A stretch of 12,135 nucleotides of DNA, taken from positions 1-12,135 of the forward strand of contig JAFQPB010000006.1 of the NCBI GenBank assembly GCA_017411905.1. Reading direction: 5' to 3'. Position numbers and translations under genes: made by a program. This DNA is from Oscillospiraceae bacterium. GTDB lineage: Bacteria; Bacillota_A; Clostridia; Oscillospirales; Oscillospiraceae. Below, piece by piece: positions 1 to 5,544 of this stretch. The notes beneath the pieces are model-generated. The model was given only the letters and a program-made list of their open reading frames with translations, was not told where the DNA came from and did no database searches. The number at the start of each line of letters is the position of its first letter. Positions within the stretch are counted from its first letter, which is position 1.

Positions 1-105
1 CAGAATTGTTGTCAGTTAAATTTAAAAGTTACCCATTTTAACGTGGTCAGGCGCCACGGCCCGCTTATCCAGCCTCACTACCCCCGTCGAAACCGGTACG
101 GCCCC
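1..105 (-). ncRNA. ssrA: tmRNA (ssrA), 5' part, cut by window edge
   Basis: On the minus strand, starting at 105, the sequence opens with GGGGCCGTACCGGTTTCGAC followed by GGGGG. This is the hallmark 5' end of tmRNA: the acceptor-stem half and the GGTTTCGACGGGG block. It continues through a GC-rich region (about 61-20) and the single-stranded GTTAAAATGGGTAAC stretch that normally precedes the tag reading frame. The last readable bases, after TTTAACT, can be read as GAC AAC AAT TCT. The resume codon would then be GAC (11-13) and the tag would start Ala-Asp-Asn-Asn-Ser; this is inference by analogy with other clostridial tmRNAs. tmRNA works with SmpB to free stalled ribosomes and tag the nascent protein for proteolysis. 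smpB lies on the same strand at 1247-786, the usual genomic association. The rest of the tag and the 3' tRNA half lie outside the window. No convincing -35/-10 pair is visible just upstream (106-147). Confidence 0.9.
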
Positions 106-147
106 GTATTTGAAGTAAGAAGTAATAGTGAAGAGGGAATAGGTTTT

Positions 148-241
148 TGTCATCCTGAGCAAGCGTAGCGCATCGAAGGATCTTCGCATTTATTTCGGTG
201 CGTGGATTCTTCGACTTCGCTTCGCTCCGCTCAGAATGACA
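148..241. repeat. Imperfect inverted repeat, dispersed-repeat/MITE-like
   Basis: The left arm begins TGTCATCCTGAGC at 148. The right arm, read on the other strand from 241, begins TGTCATTCTGAGC. The similarity continues through a purine-rich AGCG-type run to TCGAAGGATC / TCGAAGAATC, giving arms of about 35-38 bases around a spacer of about 20 bases. Sequences of the type TGTCATTCTGAGC..GAAGAATC are known as abundant interspersed repeats in many Firmicute and other bacterial genomes. No open reading frame or T-run accompanies it. It sits between the stop of the prolyl isomerase gene (248) and the start of ssrA (105), so any RNA read from smpB into ssrA would carry this long hairpin. Whether it acts as an attenuator, a processing site or only a mobile repeat cannot be told from this copy. 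Confidence 0.75.
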
Positions 242-247
242 GGAAAG

Positions 248-784
248 TTAAAATCTGCCGTAGGGATCGCTCAGCTTCTTGGGCTCAGGATAGGTTTCAC
301 CGTGGGTGTCCACAGAAATGGAGGCGATCTTCTGCTCGGCAATGGGGCGGTCCTGCATACCGGTGCGGGTAGAAGCAATGGCATCTACCACGTCCATACC
401 GGCTGTAACCTTGCCGAAAGCGGCATACTGACCGTCCAAGTGCTTGGCATCCTGATGCATAATAAAGAACTGGCTGCCGGCAGAGTTGGGGGACTGGCTT
501 CTTGCCATAGACAAAACGCCCCGTTTATGGCGCAGGTCGTTCTTCACACCGTTGAAGAAGAACTCGCCCTTGATGCAGTAGCCGGGGCCGCCCATACCGG
601 TGCCGTCGGGACAGCCGCCTTGAATCATAAAGCCGGGGATGACACGGTGGAAGATCAGACCGTCATAGTAATTATGATTTGCAAGATCGATAAAATTATA
701 CACGCTCTGGGGTGCGATCTCGGGATACAGCTCACCTTCAATGACACCGCCGTTTTCCATAGTGATCTTAAATGTAGGATTCAT
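248..784 (-). CDS. Peptidyl-prolyl cis-trans isomerase, cyclophilin type
   Basis: A 178-aa cytoplasmic cyclophilin that catalyses cis-trans isomerisation of X-Pro bonds during protein folding. The core is complete: the FHR motif (residues 45-47) with the catalytic arginine, FMIQGG (52-57), SQFFI (104-108) and LDGQYAAFG (116-124), the last containing the substrate-pocket region. The length is normal for a single-domain bacterial cyclophilin, and there is no signal peptide or lipobox, so it should be intracellular. The ATG at 784 is preceded by GAGAGG with a short spacer. Only one base separates it from the smpB stop, so it is co-transcribed, and probably translationally coupled, with smpB. It lies between the two trans-translation genes. 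No functional link of a cyclophilin with tmRNA is established, and I infer only shared transcription. A short basic/polar C-terminal tail follows the conserved fold. Confidence 0.95.
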   Translation of the reverse strand: MNPTFKITMENGGVIEGELYPEIAPQSVYNFIDLANHNYYDGLIFHRVIPGFMIQGGCPDGTGMGGPGYCIKGEFFFNGVKNDLRHKRGVLSMARSQSPNSAGSQFFIMHQDAKHLDGQYAAFGKVTAGMDVVDAIASTRTGMQDRPIAEQKIASISVDTHGETYPEPKKLSDPYGRF

Positions 785-785
785 T

Positions 786-1247
786 TTAGTACCTCTCTTT
801 CATTGCTCTTTCTATCTGACGTTTTGCGTCCTTTTCCGCGGCACTCTGCCGCTTATCGTACAGCTTTTTGCCCTTGCACAGACCGATCTTTACCTTTACA
901 AGACTACCCTTTAGATAAACAGACAGGGGGATGATGGAATAGCCGTCCTGCTTGACCTTGCCGTAAAGCCGCATAATTTCCCGCTTATGCATCAGCAGTC
1001 TGCGCACGCGGCGGGGGTCGGGATTAAAACGGTTTCCGTGGTCATAAGGGGAGATGTGCATCTGATTCAGAAGAAGCTGGCCGTCTTTAATGCCGCACCA
1101 AGCGTCCTTAAGATTCAGGGTGCCTTGCCGGATAGATTTGACCTCTGTGCCGCTCAGCTCGATACCGGCCTCAAACTCTTCTTCTACAAAATATTCGTGC
1201 CGGGCTTCCCGGTTTGTTGCCATAATTTTAACGCCTTGCTTTTCCAA
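786..1247 (-). CDS. smpB: SsrA-binding protein SmpB
   Basis: SmpB is the small basic OB-fold protein that binds the tRNA-like domain of tmRNA and brings it to ribosomes stalled on truncated mRNA. Family signatures are present: [20 protein letters not shown] near the N-terminus, [10 protein letters not shown], the LNLKDAW strand, and the basic tail [19 protein letters not shown] that enters the mRNA channel. I place the start at TTG 1247 (153 aa, [20 protein letters not shown]). It has a perfect AGGAGGTGA ribosome site (1261-1253) five bases upstream, and the resulting N-terminus fits other clostridial SmpB proteins. A GTG at 1256 lies inside that ribosome site and is unlikely. The ATG at 1223 is about 30 bases from the site and would remove residues usual in the family. 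The gene has its own promoter (1272-1299), which predicts a very short leader. Confidence 0.95.
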   Translation of the reverse strand: MEKQGVKIMATNREARHEYFVEEEFEAGIELSGTEVKSIRQGTLNLKDAWCGIKDGQLLLNQMHISPYDHGNRFNPDPRRVRRLLMHKREIMRLYGKVKQDGYSIIPLSVYLKGSLVKVKIGLCKGKKLYDKRQSAAEKDAKRQIERAMKERY

Positions 1248-1252
1248 AGGTC

Positions 1253-1261
1253 TCACCTCCT
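1253..1261 (-). promoter_or_regulatory. Perfect Shine-Dalgarno site setting the smpB TTG start
   Basis: Read on the minus strand, 1261-1253 is AGGAGGTGA, fully complementary to the 16S rRNA 3' end. The spacing to TTG 1247 is five bases. It overlaps the alternative GTG at 1256, which argues against that codon as the start. Confidence 0.8.
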
Positions 1262-1271
1262 GACGGATAGT

Positions 1272-1299
1272 ATTATACCACGACTGTCAAGCTACGCAA
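1272..1299 (-). promoter_or_regulatory. Promoter of the smpB - prolyl isomerase unit
   Basis: On the minus strand there is a consensus TATAAT at 1277-1272 with an upstream TG (TGGTATAAT), that is, an extended -10. A partial -35, TTGCGT, lies at 1299-1294 with 16-bp spacing. Transcription would begin near 1265, giving a leader of about 18 bases to the TTG start. The -35 overlaps the stop codon and last codons of the HAD hydrolase gene. No terminator separates the two genes, so read-through from the hydrolase is also possible. Confidence 0.65.
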
Positions 1300-1951
1300 A
1301 CAGAAAGTTTTTGAATTCTTCTGTGGAATAAAAGCTAAAATCGCAGAGTTTTTCCATTTCCTGACAGATATTGGAGAAACCTTTTCGTCCCCAGCCCGCA
1401 AAGGCGATGGGTGTCCCGGCACTGCGGGCCATTGCTACGGCAAATTTCATATCATCCACCACCAAGATATCCTCCGGGGCGAGGCTATAACGGTGCTTGA
1501 TCTCCTCCAAAGCATAGGGATTGGGCTTGCGTTGTTCTTCCGGCAGATCCCAACCGAAAACAGAATCGGCCTCCAGTCCGAAATGGGTAAGGTAATCCCG
1601 GCGGATGTTGTCCTCGGAGGACATAGACGATACGCAGATAATGCCACCTGCTTTTCGGTAGGCGTGAAGCAGCTCCCGGATACCGGGGAAGGCATCGGGA
1701 CTGTGGGTTTGCAGATAGGCTTTCCAAAAAAGATATTCCTCGTGAAGCTCCTCCTCAGTAAGAGAAAAGCGAGTCTTGCACATTTCAATAAACGTCATTT
1801 GGCAGCAGTCGCTGATATACTCCGGAAGGGAAATCGTCATACCGGGGCGGTACTGCTCCAAAAAACGGCAGAAACAGGGATAATTTACGGTTGTTTCACT
1901 TTGTACCACGGTATCATCGTGGTCAAGAACAAGGCATTTGTATTTTAACAC
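1292..1951 (-). CDS. HAD-superfamily hydrolase (phosphatase-like)
   Basis: A 219-aa member of the haloacid dehalogenase superfamily, which mostly hydrolyses small phosphorylated metabolites through an aspartyl-phosphate intermediate. Motif I is LDHDDTV, with nucleophile Asp10 and acid/base Asp12; the usual Gly of DxDGT is Asp13 here. A helical cap follows (about residues 20-90). Motif II is the serine-rich ICVSSMS (about 105-111), motif III is the Lys of RKPNPY, and motif IV is VVDDMKFAVAMARSAG, with the metal-binding Asp pair. The layout resembles the phosphoglycolate-phosphatase/beta-phosphoglucomutase-like subgroup, but the substrate cannot be deduced. The start is GTG at 1951, preceded by GAGGTGA at a spacing of about seven bases. 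It is transcribed divergently from the dinB operon and ends inside the smpB promoter. Confidence 0.85.
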   Translation of the reverse strand: MLKYKCLVLDHDDTVVQSETTVNYPCFCRFLEQYRPGMTISLPEYISDCCQMTFIEMCKTRFSLTEEELHEEYLFWKAYLQTHSPDAFPGIRELLHAYRKAGGIICVSSMSSEDNIRRDYLTHFGLEADSVFGWDLPEEQRKPNPYALEEIKHRYSLAPEDILVVDDMKFAVAMARSAGTPIAFAGWGRKGFSNICQEMEKLCDFSFYSTEEFKNFLFA

Positions 1952-1971
1952 AGATATTCACCTCAGCTACG

Positions 1972-2000
1972 ATTATATCAAAATTCTGCTCTGTCCGCAA
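1972..2000 (-). promoter_or_regulatory. Promoter of the HAD hydrolase gene
   Basis: On the minus strand, TATAAT lies at 1977-1972 with an extended -10 TG (TGATATAAT). A TTGCGG -35-like element sits at 2000-1995 with 17-bp spacing. The start point falls about 15-20 bases upstream of the GTG start codon. It is back-to-back with the dinB operon promoter, the two -35 elements being only 14 bp apart, so a repressor at one may affect the other. Confidence 0.6.
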
Positions 2001-2014
2001 CCGGAAATTTCCTC

Positions 2015-2043
2015 TTGATAATTACGAACAAATGTACTATAAT
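2015..2043 (+). promoter_or_regulatory. Sigma-70-type promoter of the dinB operon
   Basis: TTGATA (2015-2020) is followed by a 17-bp spacer and a perfect TATAAT (2038-2043). This is the strongest promoter match on the left side of the window. Transcription should start near 2050, just before the AAAGGAGGGG ribosome site (2051-2060) of the first gene, leaving a leader of about 16 bases. Confidence 0.8.
2025..2038 (+). promoter_or_regulatory. Candidate LexA (SOS) box
   Basis: CGAACAAATGTACT matches the Gram-positive LexA/DinR consensus CGAACRNRYGTTYG at 12 of 14 positions. The left half-site CGAAC is perfect; the right half reads GTACT instead of GTTCG. It fills the promoter spacer and touches the -10 box, so bound LexA would block RNA polymerase. 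A Y-family polymerase gene downstream is a classic LexA target, which supports the call. Binding itself is inference. Confidence 0.6.
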
Positions 2044-2065
2044 GTTTGTAAAAGGAGGGGAGCGA

Positions 2066-2338
2066 ATGAAAAAGACCCATAGACCCGTAGATGTGATCGC
2101 AATGTGCAGTGCCAATGGAGATATTCGTCCCCTTCGCTTGCGGATGGAGGACGAGAGCCATCAGCTTCTGCGGGTGGATATTGCAGAGGTTGTGAATTGC
2201 CGGGAAATATGTTATGCTGGGATCGAGGCCAAGGTCTTTCTTTGCCGGGCGCAGGTAGAGGAGCGCAATTGGCTCTTTGAACTGAAATATACGATTCGAA
2301 GCCATAGCTGGCAGTTTATGAGGATGGTGTACGGATGA
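2066..2338 (+). CDS. Small conserved-type protein preceding dinB (function unknown)
   Basis: A 90-aa protein starting at ATG 2066, with a strong ribosome site (AAAGGAGGGG, 2051-2060) five bases upstream. In-frame codons upstream fall in the promoter and are not used. It is mostly predicted beta strand, with no membrane segment or signal peptide. Its C-terminal half has a W-x-F-E-L-x-Y ... W-x-F-x-R-x-V-Y pattern (residues 69-89), recalling the small domains found beside Y-family polymerases, such as DUF6504-like proteins next to actinobacterial imuB or YolD-like proteins beside Gram-positive Y-family polymerases. I could not establish true homology to either. Its stop overlaps the dinB start (ATGA at 2335-2338), so the two are translationally coupled. 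With the LexA-like box upstream, a role as an accessory or regulator of the polymerase is a reasonable inference, not shown. Confidence 0.8.
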   Translation: MKKTHRPVDVIAMCSANGDIRPLRLRMEDESHQLLRVDIAEVVNCREICYAGIEAKVFLCRAQVEERNWLFELKYTIRSHSWQFMRMVYG

Positions 2339-3639
2339 GGCCGGTTATTTTTCACGTGGATGCCAACAGCGCATTTTTATCATGGTCGGCAGTTTACCGC
2401 CTGCGGGTACTGGGGGAGGAGACAGACCTGCGGGAGATTCCTGCTGTGGTAGGTGGTGAAAGAGAATCCCGCCACGGCATTGTCCTTGCCCGGAGCCAGC
2501 CGGCGAAGAAGCTGGGCATAAAAACCGGAGAGCCGGTTTTTAAGGCACTTCAGAAATGCCCGGATTTAGTGATCGTGCCGCCAGATTACGGCCTGTATGT
2601 GGAGGCATCCCGGCATTTTGTAGAGGTGCTGCGCAGGTTCAGTCCCAAGGTGGAGCAATACTCTATCGATGAAGCGTGGGTGGATATGACCGGTACAGAG
2701 CGGCTGTTCGGTGCGCCTCGGCTGGCAGCAGAAAAAATGCGGGAGACCATTTATAATGAATTGGGTTTTACCGTTAACGTAGGAATTTCTACCAATAAGC
2801 TGCTGTCGAAAATTGCAGGGGATTTTGAAAAGCCCAACAAAGTCCACACCCTATTTCCCGAGGAGATAGAAGAAAAAATGTGGCCGCTGCCTGTGCGGGA
2901 TCTGTTTTTGGTGGGCGCGGCAACGGAGAAAAAGCTAAAGCGGCTGGGCATTTTTACCATCGGTGACCTTGCCCGGGCAGATGTGAAGTTTTTAAGAGGT
3001 CGGTTTGGAAAACCGGGGGAGACGCTTTGGCACTTTGCCAATGGGCGCAGCACCGATGCGGTAAATCCCGTAGCGCCGCTCAATAAAGGCTACGGCAATT
3101 CGGTAACTACCGCGCAGGATGTGATAGACCGGGAAACCGGGCGGCAGGTGCTATTGAGCCTTTGTGAAACGGTAGCCTCCCGGATGCGAAAGGACAGCCA
3201 GTGGGGGAGCTGTGTGTCCGTACATTTCCGCACGGCAGATTTTAATCACTATTCCCACCAGTGTCAGCTTCCCGGTGCCACCAATATCACCCGGGAAATA
3301 TTTTTGGCAGCCTGCCGGCTGTTTGACGAGGGGTGGGATGGGGTGACACCGCTGCGGCAGCTTGGGGTGCAGGTCACCGGCCTTTCTATGGAAGCCTATC
3401 AGCAGTATGACTTTCTTTCCGGCGAGACACCCCAAAGGCACGAGAAGCGGCTTGCGCTGGATGAAACAGTGGATGCCCTACGGGATAAGTACGGAGAGAC
3501 CGTGATCCGCCGGGCAAAATTTACGGACAGCCCGGAGAGCCATATGGCAGGCGGTTTGGACAAAGCCCGGCGTACCGGCGTTACAAAGCCAATACCTCCG
3601 GAATTTGATGCTGGAAAAATCAGAGAAGAGAATGTATAA
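2335..3639 (+). CDS. dinB: Y-family DNA polymerase (Pol IV / DinB-like)
   Basis: A 434-aa translesion polymerase that copies past damaged template bases at low fidelity. The catalytic acidic residues are visible: Asp9 in FHVDANSAF, and Asp112-Glu113 in YSIDEAWVDMTG. Phe14 is the likely steric gate excluding ribonucleotides. The thumb/palm segment VGISTNKLLSKIAGDFEKPN (about 149-168) and a helix-hairpin-helix stretch VRDLFLVGAATEKKLKRLGI (about 187-206) follow. The little-finger domain comes next and includes QLGVQVTGLS and the DETVDALRDKYGETVIRRA helix. The DANSAFLSW version of motif I is common in clostridial homologues, where E. coli DinB has DMDCFF. I see no clear beta-clamp-binding pentapeptide at the extreme C-terminus. 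It is the second gene of the operon driven from 2015-2043 and is probably SOS-controlled. The ATG overlaps the upstream stop. Confidence 0.95.
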   Translation: MRPVIFHVDANSAFLSWSAVYRLRVLGEETDLREIPAVVGGERESRHGIVLARSQPAKKLGIKTGEPVFKALQKCPDLVIVPPDYGLYVEASRHFVEVLRRFSPKVEQYSIDEAWVDMTGTERLFGAPRLAAEKMRETIYNELGFTVNVGISTNKLLSKIAGDFEKPNKVHTLFPEEIEEKMWPLPVRDLFLVGAATEKKLKRLGIFTIGDLARADVKFLRGRFGKPGETLWHFANGRSTDAVNPVAPLNKGYGNSVTTAQDVIDRETGRQVLLSLCETVASRMRKDSQWGSCVSVHFRTADFNHYSHQCQLPGATNITREIFLAACRLFDEGWDGVTPLRQLGVQVTGLSMEAYQQYDFLSGETPQRHEKRLALDETVDALRDKYGETVIRRAKFTDSPESHMAGGLDKARRTGVTKPIPPEFDAGKIREENV

Positions 3640-3659
3640 TGGAAAAAGGAGGGGAGCTT

Positions 3660-4118
3660 ATGTCTGTTGTAAAGTTTTACCGGGGCGATCCCAATGCGCC
3701 CAAAACCACCCAAGGTGCCCATTTGGGGGCAAATGCTATCATTACCTGCGGAGATAAGCTGCTTTTGGAAAAGCGGCGGGACTGCGAGCTGTGGGGCTTG
3801 GTAGGCGGCGGTGTGAAAAATTATGAAACACCGCTTCAGGCCATTGTTCGGGAAGTGTATGAGGAATTGGGCATTCGGGCAGACAAAGACAAATTTCTAA
3901 AGTTAGGTGTCTATGGAGAGCCGGGACGGATCGCCGCCTATTGCGACGGAAGTATCTGGCGAATGGTGATCGTTGTGTTCCGCTTAGAGCTGCCCGAGGG
4001 GCAGACACTTCGCATCAGCGAGGAATCCCGAGATTTACGCTTTTTTACCCGTGAGGAGCTAAAGGATGTTCCCATGGTCATCACCCACAGCGACATTGTA
4101 GAAGATCATTTTATGTAA
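3660..4118 (+). CDS. Nudix hydrolase
   Basis: A 152-aa Nudix-fold pyrophosphohydrolase acting on nucleoside diphosphate-linked compounds with a divalent metal. The Nudix box GX5EX7REUXEEXGU is perfect at residues 50-72: GGVKNYE, then seven residues, then REVYEELGI, with metal ligands Glu65, Glu68 and Glu69. I place the start at ATG 3660, preceded by AAAGGAGGGGAGCTT. An in-frame ATG at 3639 overlaps the dinB stop, but its following codons are the ribosome site itself. It is the third gene of the dinB operon. Nudix enzymes clean damaged or excess nucleotides (MutT-like) or hydrolyse ADP-ribose and similar compounds. Pairing with an error-prone polymerase suggests nucleotide-pool sanitation, but the substrate cannot be read from the sequence. 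No clear terminator follows the stop. Confidence 0.92.
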   Translation: MSVVKFYRGDPNAPKTTQGAHLGANAIITCGDKLLLEKRRDCELWGLVGGGVKNYETPLQAIVREVYEELGIRADKDKFLKLGVYGEPGRIAAYCDGSIWRMVIVVFRLELPEGQTLRISEESRDLRFFTREELKDVPMVITHSDIVEDHFM

Positions 4119-4209
4119 AAATTATGCACAGGTCATCTACTGGGGGGAGTGACTATAGAAGAGTGAACGGAAGGAGTTTGATCTTTTGCGATTATGTAAG
4201 TTGACAAAA

Positions 4210-4245
4210 GATTTTCTAACGAAATCGTGAGAAATATTGATTTTC
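4210..4245. promoter_or_regulatory. Candidate operator array upstream of the R-M operon
   Basis: Short related units occur in both orientations: GATTTTC (4210-4216), GAAATC (4221-4226), GAAAT (4231-4235) and GATTTTC (4239-4245). The last overlaps the -35 region of the methyltransferase promoter. C5 methyltransferases with an N-terminal HTH (for example M.SsoII) are known to repress their own operons from such promoter-proximal sites. That this array is the operator here is inference; the A+T-rich context makes chance repeats possible. In the rest of the 4119-4236 stretch I recognise nothing: no gene and no good terminator hairpin. Confidence 0.35.
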
Positions 4246-4264
4246 CGACAAAATGTGCTATAAT
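4237..4264 (+). promoter_or_regulatory. Promoter of the restriction-modification operon
   Basis: TTGATT (4237-4242) and a perfect TATAAT (4259-4264) are separated by 16 bp, and TGC directly before the -10 makes it an extended -10 promoter. The expected start, near 4271, leaves a leader of about 44 bases to the GTG start at 4315. The segment CGACAAAATGTGCTATAAT (4246-4264) closely resembles CGAACAAATGTACTATAAT of the dinB operon promoter, but its match to a LexA box is poorer (10 of 14). Confidence 0.7.
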
Positions 4265-4314
4265 ATAGGCAACCCAACTTTGTGTTTATGTATTGTTAAT
4301 GTGGAGGGAATGTT

Positions 4315-5544
4315 GTGGCTGTCTGTTACAATAATCTATGGAAATTGTTAATTGATAAAAATATGAATAAAACTGAATTAAAACAAGCTGCAGGAATTAG
4401 TTTTAATGTTATGGCTCGAATGGGAAAAAATGAGACCATTTCATTTGAAAGCATTGAAAAAATATGTGCTGTTCTTAATTGTAACATCGGCGATATTGTT
4501 GAGATTGTGCAAGAAACCAGCACAAAACCAATCAAGAAACTGCCTACTACTATAGAATTGTTCGCTGGAGCCGGCGGATTAGCTTTAGGTATTGAAAGGG
4601 CAGGCTTTGATACGATAGGATTAGTCGAATTTGATAAGGATGCATCTGATACATTGCGTTGCAATCGTCCCAATTGGCGTGTTATAAATGATGATATTGC
4701 TAATATTTCTTGTCTGGATTTGCCAGAGTATTTTGGTATTCCTAAAGGAGAGTTGGACTTGCTTTCCGGCGGTGCTCCTTGCCAGAGTTTTTCGTATGCT
4801 GGAAAGCGATTGGGTTTGGAAGATGCACGCGGTACGCTGTTTTACCATTATGCTAAATTTTTGGAACAGCTTCAGCCCAAAATGTTCTTGTTTGAAAATG
4901 TTCGTGGTTTGCTTACCCACGATCAGGGACGTACATATAAGACAATTATAGATATTTTTGAAAGCACAGGATACTCCATCCAAAAGCAGGTATTAAACGC
5001 GTGGGATTATGGTGTTGCCCAAAAACGTGAACGGTTAATAACTATTGGTATCAGAAATGATTTGATGGATAGGATATTATTTGAGTTTCCAGTTCCTCAC
5101 AAATACAAGCCTGTGTTAAGGGACATCTTGCTTGATTGTCCTGAAAGCGAAGGCACTCCTTATTCTGAATATAAGCGTAGGATATTTGAAATGGTTCCTC
5201 CTGGTGGATACTGGCGTGATATTCCCGAAGATGTTGCAAAAGAGTATATGAAAAGTTGCTGGTATATGGAGGGTGGCAGAACAGGTATTTTAAGAAGGTT
5301 AAGTCTTGATGAGCCGTCTTTGGCTGTACTTACTTCTCCAAGTCAGAAACAGACCGATAGATGTCATCCCTTAGAAGCGAGACCCTTTACGATCCGTGAA
5401 AATGCTCGCTGTCAGAGTTTCCCTGACGAGTGGCAATTCTGTGGCAGCGTGGGGGCGCAATACAAACAAGTTGGTAATGCTGTTCCTGTTAATTTAGCTT
5501 ATGATATAGCGGTAAAAATAAAAGAAGCATTGGAGAATGTATAA
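4315..5544 (+). CDS. DNA (cytosine-5)-methyltransferase with N-terminal HTH domain
   Basis: A 409-aa type II modification enzyme that transfers a methyl group from SAM to C5 of cytosine. Residues 5-66 form a Cro/C1-type helix-turn-helix (NNLWKLLIDKNMNKTELKQA, then LNCNIGDIVEI), similar to Pfam HTH_26-type domains. All C5-MTase motifs follow: I ELFAGAGGLALG (81-92), II LVEFDKDA, IV GGAPCQSFS (152-160, catalytic Cys156), VI FLFENVRGL (191-199), VIII QKRERL (236-241), IX RENARCQSFPDEW (361-373) and X QYKQVGNAVP (382-391). The target-recognition region lies between VIII and IX. The start is GTG 4315 with GGAGGG six bases upstream. It overlaps the endonuclease gene by one base. By its Eco47II-type partner, the likely target is GGNCC-like, which is inference. 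The HTH probably autoregulates the operon. Codon use is clearly more A/T-rich than in flanking genes, suggesting acquisition. Confidence 0.95.
   Translation: MAVCYNNLWKLLIDKNMNKTELKQAAGISFNVMARMGKNETISFESIEKICAVLNCNIGDIVEIVQETSTKPIKKLPTTIELFAGAGGLALGIERAGFDTIGLVEFDKDASDTLRCNRPNWRVINDDIANISCLDLPEYFGIPKGELDLLSGGAPCQSFSYAGKRLGLEDARGTLFYHYAKFLEQLQPKMFLFENVRGLLTHDQGRTYKTIIDIFESTGYSIQKQVLNAWDYGVAQKRERLITIGIRNDLMDRILFEFPVPHKYKPVLRDILLDCPESEGTPYSEYKRRIFEMVPPGGYWRDIPEDVAKEYMKSCWYMEGGRTGILRRLSLDEPSLAVLTSPSQKQTDRCHPLEARPFTIRENARCQSFPDEWQFCGSVGAQYKQVGNAVPVNLAYDIAVKIKEALENV

Noticed and set aside
148..241. The palindromic repeat as a rho-independent terminator for the prolyl isomerase gene
   Set aside because: On the minus strand the hairpin is followed by an A-rich run (ACAAAAACC), not a T-run, and its long imperfect arms are those of a dispersed repeat.
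1254..1256. GTG as the start of SmpB
   Set aside because: It lies inside the perfect AGGAGGTGA ribosome site and almost at the predicted transcript start; TTG 1247 has ideal spacing.
1284..1289. TTGACA on the minus strand as a perfect -35 for smpB
   Set aside because: It is only seven bases from the TATAAT, far too close; the extended -10 with TTGCGT at 16 bp fits better.
3639..3641. ATG 3639 as the start of the Nudix protein
   Set aside because: The codons that follow are the AAAGGAGGGG ribosome site for ATG 3660; the extra seven residues are not expected in the family.
4201..4206. TTGACA as a -35 for the R-M operon
   Set aside because: No -10-like sequence lies 16-18 bp downstream; the TATAAT at 4259 is too distant and has a better-spaced TTGATT.
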